A stretch of 64,000 nt of DNA, from NCBI GenBank assembly GCA_963555705.1, contig OY743181.1, forward strand, positions 26,912,513 through 26,976,512, read 5' to 3'. Numbering within the stretch: the stretch's first letter is position 1; every line of letters starts with the position of its first letter. Both the position numbers and the translations under genes were made by a program. The notes beneath the pieces were generated by a model. That model ran no database searches. It had not been told where the DNA came from and saw only the letters and a list, made by a program, of their open reading frames with translations. The DNA comes from Ligustrum vulgare. Its lineage: Eukaryota > Streptophyta > Magnoliopsida > Lamiales > Oleaceae. Positions 11,951-23,660 of the stretch are shown one piece after another.

Positions 11951-12910
11951 AAAACTCTACCTAGATACACAATCAACTTGCAAGCATACAATACAAAATT
12001 TATACTTGCCTAATCAATATAACCAATTGAAATTGGAATTACAGACCTTACATTGTGTCTCGAAACGAAACACATATCATACCTGCTACATTTACTCACA
12101 AGGGCTAAGGTCAAGAAAATCCAAGTATAAACAAATAAGGAACAGTAATCAATCAAGAACATATAAAACATGCAATAAAGATATAACATAGGACAACATA
12201 CAAATCTCTTCAAACATGTTCAACAAACAAAGAACATCAGACTAACATCAAGTTAATCAATCAAATGGCTAACATATACAACAAATGCATAAATGTCCCC
12301 ATGAAAAGATCTCACCACATTTATGCTACCCATTACGTGTAGGTCACATCTCGAGAATACATATCTCCTCTCATTATTGATCACTACTCATGTCTAACTT
12401 GTAAACTACAATAGATCATAAGTCCATGAGATGTTCCTCTAACAAAAATTCACATCTCTCACCTAAGTGGATAACAAGTCTCTACCTAATAGAAGTGTCA
12501 CTCACACTCCATCTGACTAGGATTCTCAAAGATAGAGGACCCCAAACATTTAACCATATCACATCTTGTGATCCAAATGTTACAATCCACATCTCTCATT
12601 CATATGACCATGCACCCTTAGAGATTTATACTACATATTACCAAAAGACATACTTACAATTAATGCATCACAACCACTATGCATGCACACGCATTACACA
12701 TAGTAATAGAACTCTCGCAAATTCATGCAACACAAAACATATTGAAAATGTAAAATGAAACAATACACCGAATTAAACAATCATTCATGCAAAATGGATT
12801 TCACATAGATGCAGATGCAGCAATTAGGTTTACTATCAATAAACCTCACCCTTACTTGGGTCATAACTATACCTAATAACATCTCCAGACTTCTCTCATT
12901 TCCTTCTACT
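11951..12910. other. Non-coding remnant inside the decayed copia element
   Basis: Roughly 960 bp of A- and C-rich sequence. Short open frames occur on both strands, but none has a recognisable motif. Confidence 0.4.
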
Positions 12911-13231
12911 TGTCTTGCTTCTTAGGACAATCACTTATAAAATGTCCAGCCTTACCACGGTATAACATCGCTTGACACTCATATTGGACTTGGACTTGTC
13001 CCAACTCCTACCATTTTGAATACCACCCTCATAACTCGAGTCACCATTGTTTTGATTTCCTACATGACTATTTTGATTAAATTGACTTCTAACCCTCAAC
13101 ATGTGTACTTTACCACTCCTCTTATCCTTTTTCTCGACCATATTCTCTATTTCCTTACTCTTAAGGGAATCTAGGACAATCTTAGGCGTTAGGTTGTTCC
13201 TACCATACTTAATTGCATTCTTAACCTCCAT
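12911..13231 (-). pseudogene. Copia gag C-terminal fragment
   Basis: The minus-strand frame reads VKNAIKYGRNNLTPKIVLD and continues to a lysine-, asparagine- and serine-rich region. It closely parallels VKNAIKYGRETLTPEVVIDS in the better copia element at about 27220. Past a frame break, the text around 12925-12955 encodes a decayed zinc knuckle (GHFISD-like). The nucleocapsid part of gag binds element RNA. Only about 100 residues remain. Confidence 0.7.
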
Positions 13232-13478
13232 ATATGAACAAGCTGCTTGAAGAAACCTTTTCCGAACAAAGCCTCACATTCCTAACTAAAACCTACACCT
13301 CAGGTTGCTGAACTTGTCGGTGGTCATGGTTTCTCCAACATGTCAATAATTGGGTCATAAACTAGCTTTTTACGTGTGGTTGCTTGGACTTTCTTAGAAG
13401 GATTTATGAAAACAGCTTCTTGCCTTCTTCATTCCACATTTTCCCTATATTTTCTACTGATTTTGCAAACCCATGAAC

Positions 13479-13489
13479 TTTGATACCAT
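13479..13489 (-). promoter_or_regulatory. Primer-binding-site remnant (tRNA-Met type)
   Basis: The minus strand reads TGGTATCAAAG next to the start of the right LTR, one base from the tRNA-Met signature TGGTATCAGAG. It marks the 5' end of the element as the right-hand side. Confidence 0.6.
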
Positions 13490-13491
13490 AT

Positions 13492-14005
13492 TGAATGCAT
13501 AAATTAATTATGTAATCAATCAAACACCAAACAATCACCGACTGAAGATTGGTCGACCCACAACTCTAGAATTTGGTTGCTCCTTTTCTTGCATCCACAA
13601 AGAACTCAAATATGATGATGAAATGCAACCACAGAAGAAGAAAGAATAGAGAAACATTAGCACGTTGAACATCAAGAAGAGAAGAGCAAAGACGGCTTGC
13701 CCTATCATTTCTTACACTTGTAAATAATACATAATGGCTACATGAAAGTTCAAAGCATTTATGGGACAAGTTAGATTTCGGGCCTAGATTTCCAAATAGA
13801 CCAAGATCAAGACTTAATACTAAATGGACAAACAAAGAGACATATATATATATATCAAAGCTATTGAACCATGAGTAACTTAATTTAGTTGATTTCAATA
13901 GCCCAAGTTGATTTTCAAGTCGAGCCAATCATTATGGTGTCTATATAACTATACCAATAATGTTTTAACATCATTGTCCAAATTTATTTGTATCAAAACC
14001 CAACA
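13492..14005 (-). repeat. 5' LTR remnant of the decayed copia element
   Basis: About 514 bp, with plus-strand text running TGAATGCATAAATTAAT to AACCCAACA. A short (TA)n tract lies near 13845. Confidence 0.6.
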
Positions 14006-15730
14006 GTTAGATTATATAGGTTGTAGTTCTTTTGGTAACATTTCTAAAAATGGGAATAAGGTAGTCCATGAACTTACTTCATTTATCTTATCGGAAAAGT
14101 TTCACTAGGTCTTCAAATTAAGAAGCTCATCACCTTCATCGTCAAATAATGATTCCTTGTATAAATATTTGAAGGTTTTTGAAAGATTCGACGAAAGAGC
14201 AAGTAGCCTAGATAAAATGAAAGAACAGTTGAAGTTCTTCCAAAACTATACGTGTAGTATGTCGTTGGCCTTTGATTCGACTTATTATCTTGAAGATAAT
14301 TGCTACATTTATTTAGTAGCTTTTTCATGATGATAATTTGATTTTCAAAGTAAACTTATTCGACAATTATGACACATATAGTATAATTAATAAAATATTT
14401 TGTGTCTTGTGTTCTAGTTGACAAGTAATAAAGAAGATGAATAAAGAGTATTGTTCTCAAAAGGATTTAGCATCTATTTGGTAATTTGGTTATACTTTAT
14501 AAACATATTTATAATTAAAATATTTCTCCAAATCACTTATTAATCACACGCATTTCCTCAAATCACTTTTTAACCATATATTTTACCTAAATATCACTTT
14601 TTTTTTTTATTTATAAACAAAAAACGTTTACCAACAATTAGTTAAGGTAAATTGTTTGGCAACGTTACTTTTACATTTCATTTCTAAGAATCAAACCACC
14701 TGTACATTTTCCAACATTTTATGCCTTCGGGAAAAGTATGTTTGAGGTATTTGTGCTATACAACTATTTTGTTGTCTTAAAAGTGTGCATTATTTTGACG
14801 ATGAGTCTCTATAGCGCACACACAAAAAAAAGACTACAAATTCATGACTAAGGTATACTGCTTCCACCACTGGTATACTATGATAACCATCAAATTCATG
14901 ACCAGGGTATAACTATTTATCTTCCCCAGATTTTTTTTGTTCACCAGGATGTGTTAAATTGGGGTGGTGGTTGTGTGGGAGTGAAGGGGGGATATGAAGG
15001 GGAAGATGAATAGTTATAATTTTTTATTTTGTTTTTCATTTTTTTGTTACATAATTTTAAGTTAAATAATGTTAAAAAGACTTTTTTATCCTTCTTAAAA
15101 TGGTCAAAAGATGATTATTTGGTCAACTAACGGATTTTTGGACGGTAAGGACATTTTCAGCAAAGAAATGTAAATGTGGGGATGAAATTGTCAAAAAATT
15201 AAAGGTAGGGACCAATTGCACAAGAGTGTCCGAAGGTAGAAATGTTTTGCGCCAATTACCCATATGACTAATATGTAAAAATGAAAGTTCGGAGAAAAGA
15301 ATCAATTAAGACAAGATTGCTACGAATCCAACCCCATTATATCTATTATAATTCTTGAATTCTCACTTTTAATGCATTATATACTTAAATTGACAATCAA
15401 TAATATTGGATCATATAATAATCTCTTTTGAGTAAAGTTAAACACATTTTCACAAACAACCCCAAATGTTCTCATCTTGATTTCCAATATAAAAAATGAA
15501 GTCAACAACAAGACTATTTTATTCAATTGTACAAAGCAAATACAATTATTCCTAACGTCTATTATGTTGATTGTCAATCATAAATTACACTTACTTTAAA
15601 TCTCATGCAAACAAAAAAAGTCACAAGTGTGTTTAAAAGCAAACCATTCATTCAAGCGGTAATTAAAATACTGATCAATCTGACATCATCATCTTATGCA
15701 CAAAAGATTTAGCCTATCATGTTCATATTA
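14006..15730. other. Gene-free AT-rich stretch with small repeats
   Basis: No supportable gene. At about 14469-14640 is a stretch with ATCTATTTGGTAA, TCAAATCACTTTTTAACCA and TTTACCAACAATTAG that resembles the small MITEs at 11678 and 52122 without clear target duplications. At 14909-14927 and 14999-15017 is a 19-bp inverted repeat with one mismatch. A short direct repeat (CAAATTCATGACYARGGTATA) occurs near 14840 and 14890. Confidence 0.4.
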
Positions 15731-15739
15731 CAAAGATTT

Positions 15740-16860
15740 AGCCTATCATGCACAATCCCAATATCATTATTTTATACCACAAACCATTACTTCCTTTGGA
15801 CCACTTGAAACTACATTTTTAGGTCCTAGGATAATTTCCAAGTAAAATGCCTCAATTCAAACTAAGGGAGACTTCCGACTTGGACAATTCGTGGTTTCCA
15901 AGGTTATCTACCACATAACAATTCTCTGACATAACGAAATAAACTTTAGTATGCCTTCTCTTTGTCTTCAAACTGGACAAACAATCTTTATAAGATTTTT
16001 TGAGTCACCCTAAGTTATGTCAGAGGTAGGGGACAGTTGAGTCCTCCATTTGGGCTGAACGAGGTCTAGGTCGTTATATATGTGCAGTCCCGATCTACAT
16101 ATGTTTCGAATCATAATGACTTATACATGCTTACTGAAGTAACAATCCCAATATTATTATTTTGTTGCATAAACCATTTCTTCATTCAGCTCACTCGAAA
16201 CTACATTGTCAAGTCCTAGGATAATTCCAGAGCTACATCCCTCCAATCGGACTATGGAAAATTGCCAGCTTGGACACATACATGATTTCTAAGGTTATCT
16301 ACCGCACAAAAGTTGTTCGAAAAAATGAAAGAAACTTTGGCATGCCTTCCATTTGTCATCTGAACTGGACAAATCATCTTGATAAGCTTTTTTATTTGTG
16401 AGAGGTAGGGAACAGTCGAATCCTTTATTGGGAATGCATGAGGTCTAGATCATTACATATGTACAGACCTGATCTACACATCATTCTTCTATTTTAACCA
16501 TAACACTTATACAACGGATGCTTACTAAAGTAACCTTCTAAATATTGTTATTTTATTGCACATACCATTTCATCGTTCGACCCACTCAAAACCACATTTT
16601 TAAATACTAGATAATTCCAGAGTGAGACATCTCCATTTGGACTAAGGAAAACTTTCGACAGAATGAAAGCAACTCCGGTACACACTTTGTCATCCAAACT
16701 GGATGAATCATCTTGAAAAGCTTTTTAGTCACATTTAGTTATTGTGGAGATAGGGAACGGTTAAATCAAAGTTTTAAAGCTAATCGAGGTTAAGATCGTT
16801 AGATATGTGTAGTAATGAACACATAATTCTTCTTCTATTTTGAACTATAATGACTTATAC
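15740..16860. repeat. Tandem repeat, unit about 395 bp, three copies
   Basis: Copies begin near 15747, 16143 and 16535. Each opens with CAATATYATTATTTT-like text, then CTACATTKTYARGTCCTAG, AAGGTTATCTACC (first two copies) and a shared segment containing GTAGGGAACAGT/GGGACAGTTGAGTC. The copies differ by substitutions and small indels, so the array is old. No coding potential was seen. Confidence 0.75.
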
Positions 16861-16862
16861 AA

Positions 16863-17870
16863 CGTTATGTTGGTAACCATAACAACTACAATGTCGTGAT
16901 TGATCCTTAATGTTTTTCCTCTTTATTTAAAGCGTAATAAATTATATGTAATTATAAGAATAGCTATAATGAGTAAAATATCGTTTTGGCGAGGTGATGT
17001 GGACAAGTAACCCATAACGACCTAGAAATCGTTGTGTGGGTAACGATAACAACTTAAATGTTGTGATTGATCCTTAATATTTCTACCTTTTATTTACACC
17101 ACAACGATGTATATGTCTTTACTCGTATAACTATAATGATTGTTTTGATGTGGTACTATGGACACGTAAACTCTAACAATTTAGGCATTGTTGTCTCGGT
17201 AATAATAATGCCTTCAATGTCATTATTGATCCTCAATATTTTTGTTATTTATTTACGTCATAACAACGTAGCTGTCGTTATAACCACAACTGTAATTAGT
17301 TAAACATTGTTTTGACATGGTTCCATGGACAAGTAAACCACAAAAAGTTAGACATCGTTGTGTGGGTAACGAAACGACATATATGTCATTATTGATCCTT
17401 AATGTTTCTGCCTTTTATTTATATCATAACGACGTATGTCATTACGTGTATAGCTTTAAAGAGTTAAACATTGTTTTGATGAGTTGTTGTGGACACTTAA
17501 GTTGACATCATTATGTGGGTATCTATAATGACTTCAATGTCGTTATTGATCATCAATGTTTTTGCCTTTTGTTTGCATCATAACAATGTGGATGTAGTTA
17601 CAAGTACAATTGTAATGAGTTAAACATTGTTTTGATATGGCGTTGTAGACATATAAACCATAATGACTTATACATTGTTATGTGGATAACTATAACGACT
17701 ACAATGTCATTGATTATCCTTAATGTTTCTGACTTTCCTTTAAATCATAACGATGTAGATGTAGTTACATGTACAACTATAACGAGTTGAACATCGTTTT
17801 GATGAGGTGTTGTGGACTAACGACTTAGACATCATTACATGGGTTGACGAGTTAAAAATCATTTTCAGGG
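16863..17870. repeat. Tandem repeat, unit about 160 bp, about six copies
   Basis: The marker GTGGGTAACNATAACGACT recurs near 16863, 17034, 17190, 17360, 17512 and 17670, each followed by TGATCCTTAATGTTT, then CATAACGACGTANATGT and GAGTTAAACATNGTTTTGA. Spacing varies between about 150 and 170 bp. The block follows directly on the 395-bp repeats, whose last copy grades into it. Confidence 0.8.
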
Positions 17871-18129
17871 CTACAATAATCGTTTCCTCATAGATTTATC
17901 CATAACGACAAACAATTCATAGAAAGGGTACCTATCAAATAACATTTGCATACTATTCAAATAACATCCACTTCACAAATATCCACAAGAATATAGAGAA
18001 ATAATAGCCAAATAAATAAATAAATAAATAAAGGAAAAAAAAGATGTTTTACATTATATCAGCCTATAATGTTTTACATTATATCAGCTTATAATTCCCA
18101 ACATATGTTCAACAGTGAATATCTCGCTG
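17871..18129. other. Short gene-free spacer
   Basis: Contains a (AAAT)n run near 18010 and a duplicated word TTTTACATTATATCAGC near 18043-18090. Nothing else was recognised. Confidence 0.5.
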
Positions 18130-19905
18130 TCGGATCTACAAATTCATTATGCATGTTTTGTTACTTCTTGACAAATGTAATAAAGAAGGACTAAATGTAC
18201 TATAATATTAGTCAACCTTACCCATTGACACTGCTCATCACACTTCACATGCATCTTCAACAGTAAAGATATAACCACTCGGAGAGTAGTCGTGCAAGCT
18301 TGAAACTCCACTCTGTAGACATGAACCACAAGACCATCAAACACAGAAATTGTTAGCTCCTCTAATTAAATTTGAAATATGATCCAATAGTTTTTGTGTA
18401 GCACGAAGCGTACAAATATATGCATTCCCTCCCAAGTTTAGCTAGATCCAATGCTTTTCCTATCATATAATTCAAAAGGATGTACTAAACTGCAACTGTT
18501 GCAACCTTTAACTCCATTGCATCTCTCCGTGCGCTTTCTCGACAAGGTAGTAGAAGTAATGATCTATTATGCAAGAATCTTTCTGAAACAAATTTGGATA
18601 TTTTGAAGCCTGATCACGAATTTGATATTGTGGTTTGTTTACATTCTACAGAAGGAAGAGTAATTGATAGAAACAAATTAATGGACCAGTAAAGCAATTT
18701 TATATTTATTGAATTTTAATCATTTACTTCATTGGAATGCCAACCATCCATTTTCAATAGCCACATCACACTTTTTGCTCGAATATCGTGATCCCAAAAT
18801 TGTACTATCACTGTGTACACAACGATACCAATACAATTTAGGTCCTTTTGAATTTATACTTACTTTCACAACAATCTTCCTATATATTGTATTCATGTAC
18901 CGATCGGATATAGTTTGCATCTATTCTTCAAGTGCCTTGAGTTTCAAAGGATCTAGTTCTCGAAAAGGATTGTAGATGTCAATGTTCGACAACTTTCTTC
19001 CCTTTGATGAGTCCATGTATGGAGACTTCAATAAGAGTGCTTTTCTCTTCAGACGATAGACACGCCCTAATGGTGATTCACTCCCCATTTCCTCATGCTG
19101 TACACTGTCACCTGCAAGTTACAAAAAATTGCACTTAGTTCAATTCAAATGTAATAACATAAAAGCTACACATTATATTGTTGGTTTGCATACCTTAATG
19201 GGTTCTTTTCCATCCTCATCAAGTTTCGTAGTGGTCACAAAATCAGCTTGAATTCTTTTCCTCGCATGTTCAAACTCATCATCATCATTTCCTTCATGCT
19301 CTCCATAGTGTTTCCATCCTAATTTCCACTCTTTTGCAGCCTCCTCTTCTAACATTCTGTCATTTAAATAATAGTCATCATTTTTAGTGCTTCTATCTTC
19401 TTACCCTCCTAATTTCCTCTCCTTTCCTGCCTCCTCTTCTATGATTATATCATTTAACTCATCATAGTCATTTTTAGTGTCTCAATCTTCTTCCCCTTCT
19501 AATTTCCTCTCTTTTGCAACCTTCTCTTCTAAGATTCTATCATTTAACTAATCGTCATCATTTTCAGTGCCTCTATCTTCTTCCTTCCTAATGTCTTCTC
19601 TTTTATGGACTCCTATACTAAGATTCTATCATTTACCTCATCAAATTCATTTTCAATGCCTACATCTTGTTCCCCTCCTAATTTCCTCTCTTTTGCATCC
19701 TCATCTTCTAAGATTCTGTCACTTACCTCATCAACATCATTTTCAATGCCTCCATCTTGTTTCCCTCCTAATTTTTTCTCTTTTGCAGCTTCATCTTCCA
19801 AGATTCTATCATTTTCAAGCTCCTCCATTATATCATCAACTCCACCCTCCAATTCCACCTTCACCAAATCTGCTAGGTTACTGTTGCAGGTTGAGGTGCT
19901 CATGG
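18130..19905 (-). pseudogene. Decayed gene, probably MULE-associated Ulp1/C48-like
   Basis: On the minus strand an acidic repeated region (19905-19200) is followed by RVYRLKRKALLLKSPYMDSS at about 19065-19005, then NPFRELDPLKLKALEE and a stop near 18932. A basic RKR..SPY segment followed by a short linker is what I recall of plant Mutator-like elements carrying an Ulp1 (C48) cysteine protease. No catalytic His-Asp-Cys set was found, so the family call is tentative. Further reading frames at 18920-18729 and 18344-18147 are open for about 60 codons each but without motifs. Stops and frame changes make the copy non-functional. Confidence 0.35.
19350..19830 (-). repeat. Coding tandem repeat, 30-residue acidic unit, about six copies
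   Basis: Plus-strand marker AAGATTCTATCATTTA recurs near 19353, 19442, 19533, 19620, 19709 and 19800, a period of about 90 bp. On the minus strand each unit encodes a version of RILEDEAAKERKLGG followed by an acidic linker. The two units nearest the protein start are intact; later units carry stops and small shifts. Confidence 0.85.
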
Positions 19906-21108
19906 AGAATGTTGGTGAAATGAATGAAATGGCCCCACATCATGCCCAAACTCAATTCCTTCTAAATGGTGGGTAGTATTATCTTTTTCTACAAACAGGA
20001 TCAACCCTTGCTAGTAACCTCTTGTAGCTCGGCTTTAATGAGAAGCAATGTGGATTTGATCTCCAGCTGCAAAGATAACAGTGTGGAAATGGTTAGTCAT
20101 TTGTTAATAAAATTACACATGTAATTCCTCTCCACTAAACATATACACAAGTCACCTCTCTAGAATCCAGAACCAAATCAATTGGAGCAAATATCAAGCT
20201 CTTATGCATTTCCAAAGCGAGCATTCTTGGACTCTCTTCTGCATGTTTTGTAGCAAACTTATTTCCTAGAGTTAGAATTGCTTCAAAAGCCCAAATATAT
20301 AGTAAAACAAGTGTTATAATCTCCTCCACACAAGATTTCAGACATTGAATTGTATAGAAGACAAGTTAGTTGTTTGTTCATACCATTATAGTAAGGGGAA
20401 AGTCCTACAACATATATCTAAATGCGAAGATTTCAATGTATCAGAAAAGTCACGTTTGAGTACCTTAATTGGGTAATCAAATGACATTTCCCCCAATGAT
20501 ACTTGTCGAATCTGTCCAGATCATCCACCAACTCAAACAGCACAAATTAAGAAGCGTGTTCTCCTCTGCAACCAATATGACGTATAACAAGATAATGATA
20601 AGTCACAATTTGTACTTGTCGATTGATTTCTTTTTGCAACGGTTAGACGCATTACACACATCTACTCTGGTTATCTTTCCCCCACTATTTTTAAATAACC
20701 CTTCACAAGCGGCAAGTTTATTCTCAAGGACCTGTCGACTTCTTCAAGAATACCTGCATTTAAGCTTGTCTAGTACAAAATCATGCATGCCAAATCTTTC
20801 GATTTATTTTCAACAATACTTCTTTGTTCTTGGTGGTCTTTACCAACAGCAATATCAATTGGTAAACAAGCTGCGATGCAATTTTTAATTTCTTCAATTT
20901 TCGTAATGGTCCAAAACAACTATTCTCCAACTTGGTTTTGTATCTTTTTTATCCATCTTTTTCGTAAACTTCTTCTGTCACATTAATCATGCATTGATTT
21001 TTTACTGTGATATCATCTTTTTTCCTGAGTATCAATTTCATAATGCTACTCCATATCATTGCAAAGTACAAAACAATTAATTATAATGGCTGCAACACAT
21101 AACATAAA
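19906..21108. other. Upstream remnant without recognisable genes
   Basis: Minus-strand text at 20329-20135 is open for 64 codons (FEAILTLGNKFATKHAEESP) and may be an upstream exon of the decayed gene at 18130-19905. The plus-strand frame at 20469-20888 is open for 139 codons but has no motif and is interleaved with decayed minus-strand frames. Confidence 0.3.
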
Positions 21109-21119
21109 TAAAACTAATT

Positions 21120-21493
21120 GATAGCCCCCACGGGCATGGTGCAATAGTATAGCATAAGGAGTTGAAACTAAAGGATCAGATGTTCGAATCTTGACTTTGG
21201 AAGGAAACATTTAAATGCTGGAAGTGAAGTGCTTACATGGAGAAAGAGTCATGGTGTGTCCCGTTACCCCTCTGGGGTCTTGTTTGCACAACGTAAAGGG
21301 GGGTTCTTTGGGAGGAGAACCATTGCCTGAAAGTCTATTCTAAGTATGCATAGGTTGTATCAACATTCAGATTTATATGGAGGTCGAACAAGGTGGAACG
21401 AGCCCTCTCCCAGGATTAGTCGGGCTAAGTTTAGACACCCGAGTCATCAAAAAACCAAATTAACAGCAGAATGTAGACAGTAGACTTGGGGTA
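21120..21493 (+). mobile_element. SINE, tRNA-derived type
   Basis: About 374 bp flanked by an 11-bp duplication TAAAACTAATT (21109-21119 and 21494-21504). The head has a box A-like GGTGCAATAGTATAG near 21139 and a box B-like ATGTTCGAATCTT near 21180, as in an RNA polymerase III promoter. The 3' part has CCCAGGATTAGTCGGGC and ACACCCGAG followed by AAAAAA, wording typical of plant tRNA-derived SINEs. The tail after the A-run (about 40 bp up to the second duplication) is not simple poly(A), which is slightly unusual. Confidence 0.75.
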
Positions 21494-21504
21494 TAAAACT
21501 AATT

Positions 21505-22035
21505 AACATTGCAAATCCAACCTTAGAAATATACGAAATTTGTTCTTTCGTGTTCGATGAGTTTAGAGTTTCACAATTTCAGTTACATGATGTGAAATTG
21601 AGAAGTTAAAGGTGTTTTCAAAAGTATTAAAGCAAGTCTTTTATTTTCGTTTATCTTTCACATATAGAAATCATCAAGCTAGTTAAGAACCATAACCATA
21701 AGCAGAGAAAAGAGATATTAAAATATCAAATCCATTTATTTTCATAAAACGCACATAAACATTTAGGAAAAAAGAAAAGAAAGTTAAAAAAGACTATGCC
21801 CACTTGAGATTCTAAATCAAATTGTCATTTTTAGTGATGAAACTAAAGAAGCCTAGCTTTTTATACTTTACTATCAAATCAAGAAAACGTAGATATTCTT
21901 ACCTGATGTCGTTTTCACATGAATGGTAGATGAATTTTTGATTCACAATTATGAATCGCGGTTATTTATGAATTTTAGAGATTTATGACTAATGCCTTAA
22001 AAAAATGAAAGAAAGAGATAAAATTCAAAGATTTA
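21505..22035. other. Gene-free spacer
   Basis: AT-rich sequence without a supportable gene or repeat. Confidence 0.5.
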
Positions 22036-22598
22036 GGTGGCATTCTGTTTGTATTTTATTTTGTATTTTCATTTTCGAAAATGTTTTGTGTTTCCTGTTT
22101 TTATTTTTGTTTTCAAAATTGCTGAAAACGCGTTTGGTTTGTCATTTCCGAAAACTGTTTTTGAAAATGAAAAACTGGAAAATACGTTATGCTTGAAATT
22201 TTACAGAATACTATTTAAACTATTTTCAATTAATTTGCTTACAGAATACTACTGACTCAAACTTAAATTTCCTTTCCTTTCACAATACACTGAAAACATG
22301 GTTACATATAACACACTAATGTGAGCATTAAGAATCTATATTAACACAGCTTGATCAGGTTCGGGATTTGAGGAAGCTCTAGTTCTATTAAAATCTAGAA
22401 AATGCAAGTTCTTTCAAAATCATCAGAGTCCATTTATCAACGCATTTTCTGAAATATAATAACAAGAATTTTCACTTAATTTTTTTTAAAAAATTTTGAT
22501 ATTGAATTCAATAAAACTTTATTTAAACTTAGTTCTAAGTTAGGATAATTCTTAAAAAAAAAAAAAAAAATTATTTAGGCTTAGTTCCAAGTTAGGAT

Positions 22599-22639
<41 letters not shown>

Positions 22640-22787
22640 TTATATTAATCTTAATTCCAAGTTATGATAATTCTTTTTAAAAAAAAAAAAAAAAAATCCA
22701 AAATGCTTTTTCCGCATTTTTAACATTTTTTGCTGAAATACACACAAAACACCCAAAACGAGGTTTTGGGCGTTTTGCGTTTTGTGT

Positions 22788-23581
22788 TGTTAGAGAATTT
22801 ACCCTTACACAATCACAAAGAAACAAGTTATTCTCAATGTATGACAATTAATTGGAATGATAAGATTAACAAGAATCAATAATAAGAGAAAACTCCCTAA
22901 AGTCTTGATAATGCCACGATCGTGTGACTAGAACCGAGGGCTCAGAAATTGTCCCAATAACCACAATCGGCAACACCACACGAAACAGGTAAGATCACAC
23001 TCTGAGGAAACCCACAACTCACAAGTTTTCACCAGGAAACCGTACCAAGCAGAGGCCTATAACCGGGCGCACCAAGGTGCGGTAACCAAGCGCCGCGCAC
23101 GAAGAAAGAGGCGAAGAAGCAGCCTACCACGAAGGAGGCAGCAAAACCAGAGGCCAACGAGGGATCAGGGTCGCGGGTTTACCAAGTTCACAGAGAAGAG
23201 AGAAGCCAAACACTGTCGCGGTCACGAAGAGAGAGCGAGAGAGAGGCTTTTCAGAGTGTGTCGTGAGTTATGAGAGTGAGGGAGTAGATATATAGGATAG
23301 GTAGATTTAGGTTTAGGTTTTAATTAGGGAATAGGTCGGGAGCCTAATTAAAACCCGGGCCGCCAATCGGATCCACCTATCGAGCAACAGGGCCAATGAC
23401 CCAATTAACACCTCAAGATAGGGTGGTAAAGTTTCTAACCTGTTCACTCTTGGGTTATGTATATTGTGGTTTAATTGGGGCATAAAATACCTCTATCATG
23501 GGCCGAAGGCCTACGAAGCAAAAAACCGACCCGATGTTTCATCATCGCCCCCGGGGTTTGTTTGGGACCAAAATCCCAACA
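22788..23581 (-). repeat. 3' LTR of the copia element
   Basis: Plus-strand text runs TGTTAGAGAATTTACCC to AAAATCCCAACA; 794 bp, the same length as the partner LTR. Confidence 0.95.
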
Positions 23582-23593
23582 AACCTCCACCTT
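23582..23593 (-). promoter_or_regulatory. Polypurine tract of the copia element
   Basis: The minus strand reads AAGGTGGAGGTT directly before the LTR start TGTTGGG. It would prime plus-strand DNA synthesis. Confidence 0.8.
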
Positions 23594-23660
23594 GGTACCG
23601 AACAAACCTGCAAAAAATAAAACAACACATGTTTAGTAGTTGCAAGATTAAAGTCCTAAA

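Larger units (their letters stand above)
11312..14005 (-). mobile_element. Decayed Ty1/copia element with two LTR remnants
   Basis: Two related terminal blocks lie at 11312-11950 and 13492-14005. They share words such as AAATGCAACCACA, ATCAAGAAGAGAAGA-like text and TAACATCATT. Between them on the minus strand is a copia gag remnant. The right block ends AACCCAACA at 14005, the mirror of the TGTTGGG start of the better copia LTR in this window. A tRNA-Met-type primer-binding remnant lies beside it. Most of pol is missing. The left block starts exactly where the inverted gypsy LTR ends, so that LTR probably inserted into it or truncated it. Confidence 0.7.

Noticed and set aside
18709..18975. 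88-codon plus-strand frame
   Set aside because: The minus strand carries the more convincing decayed gene text here.
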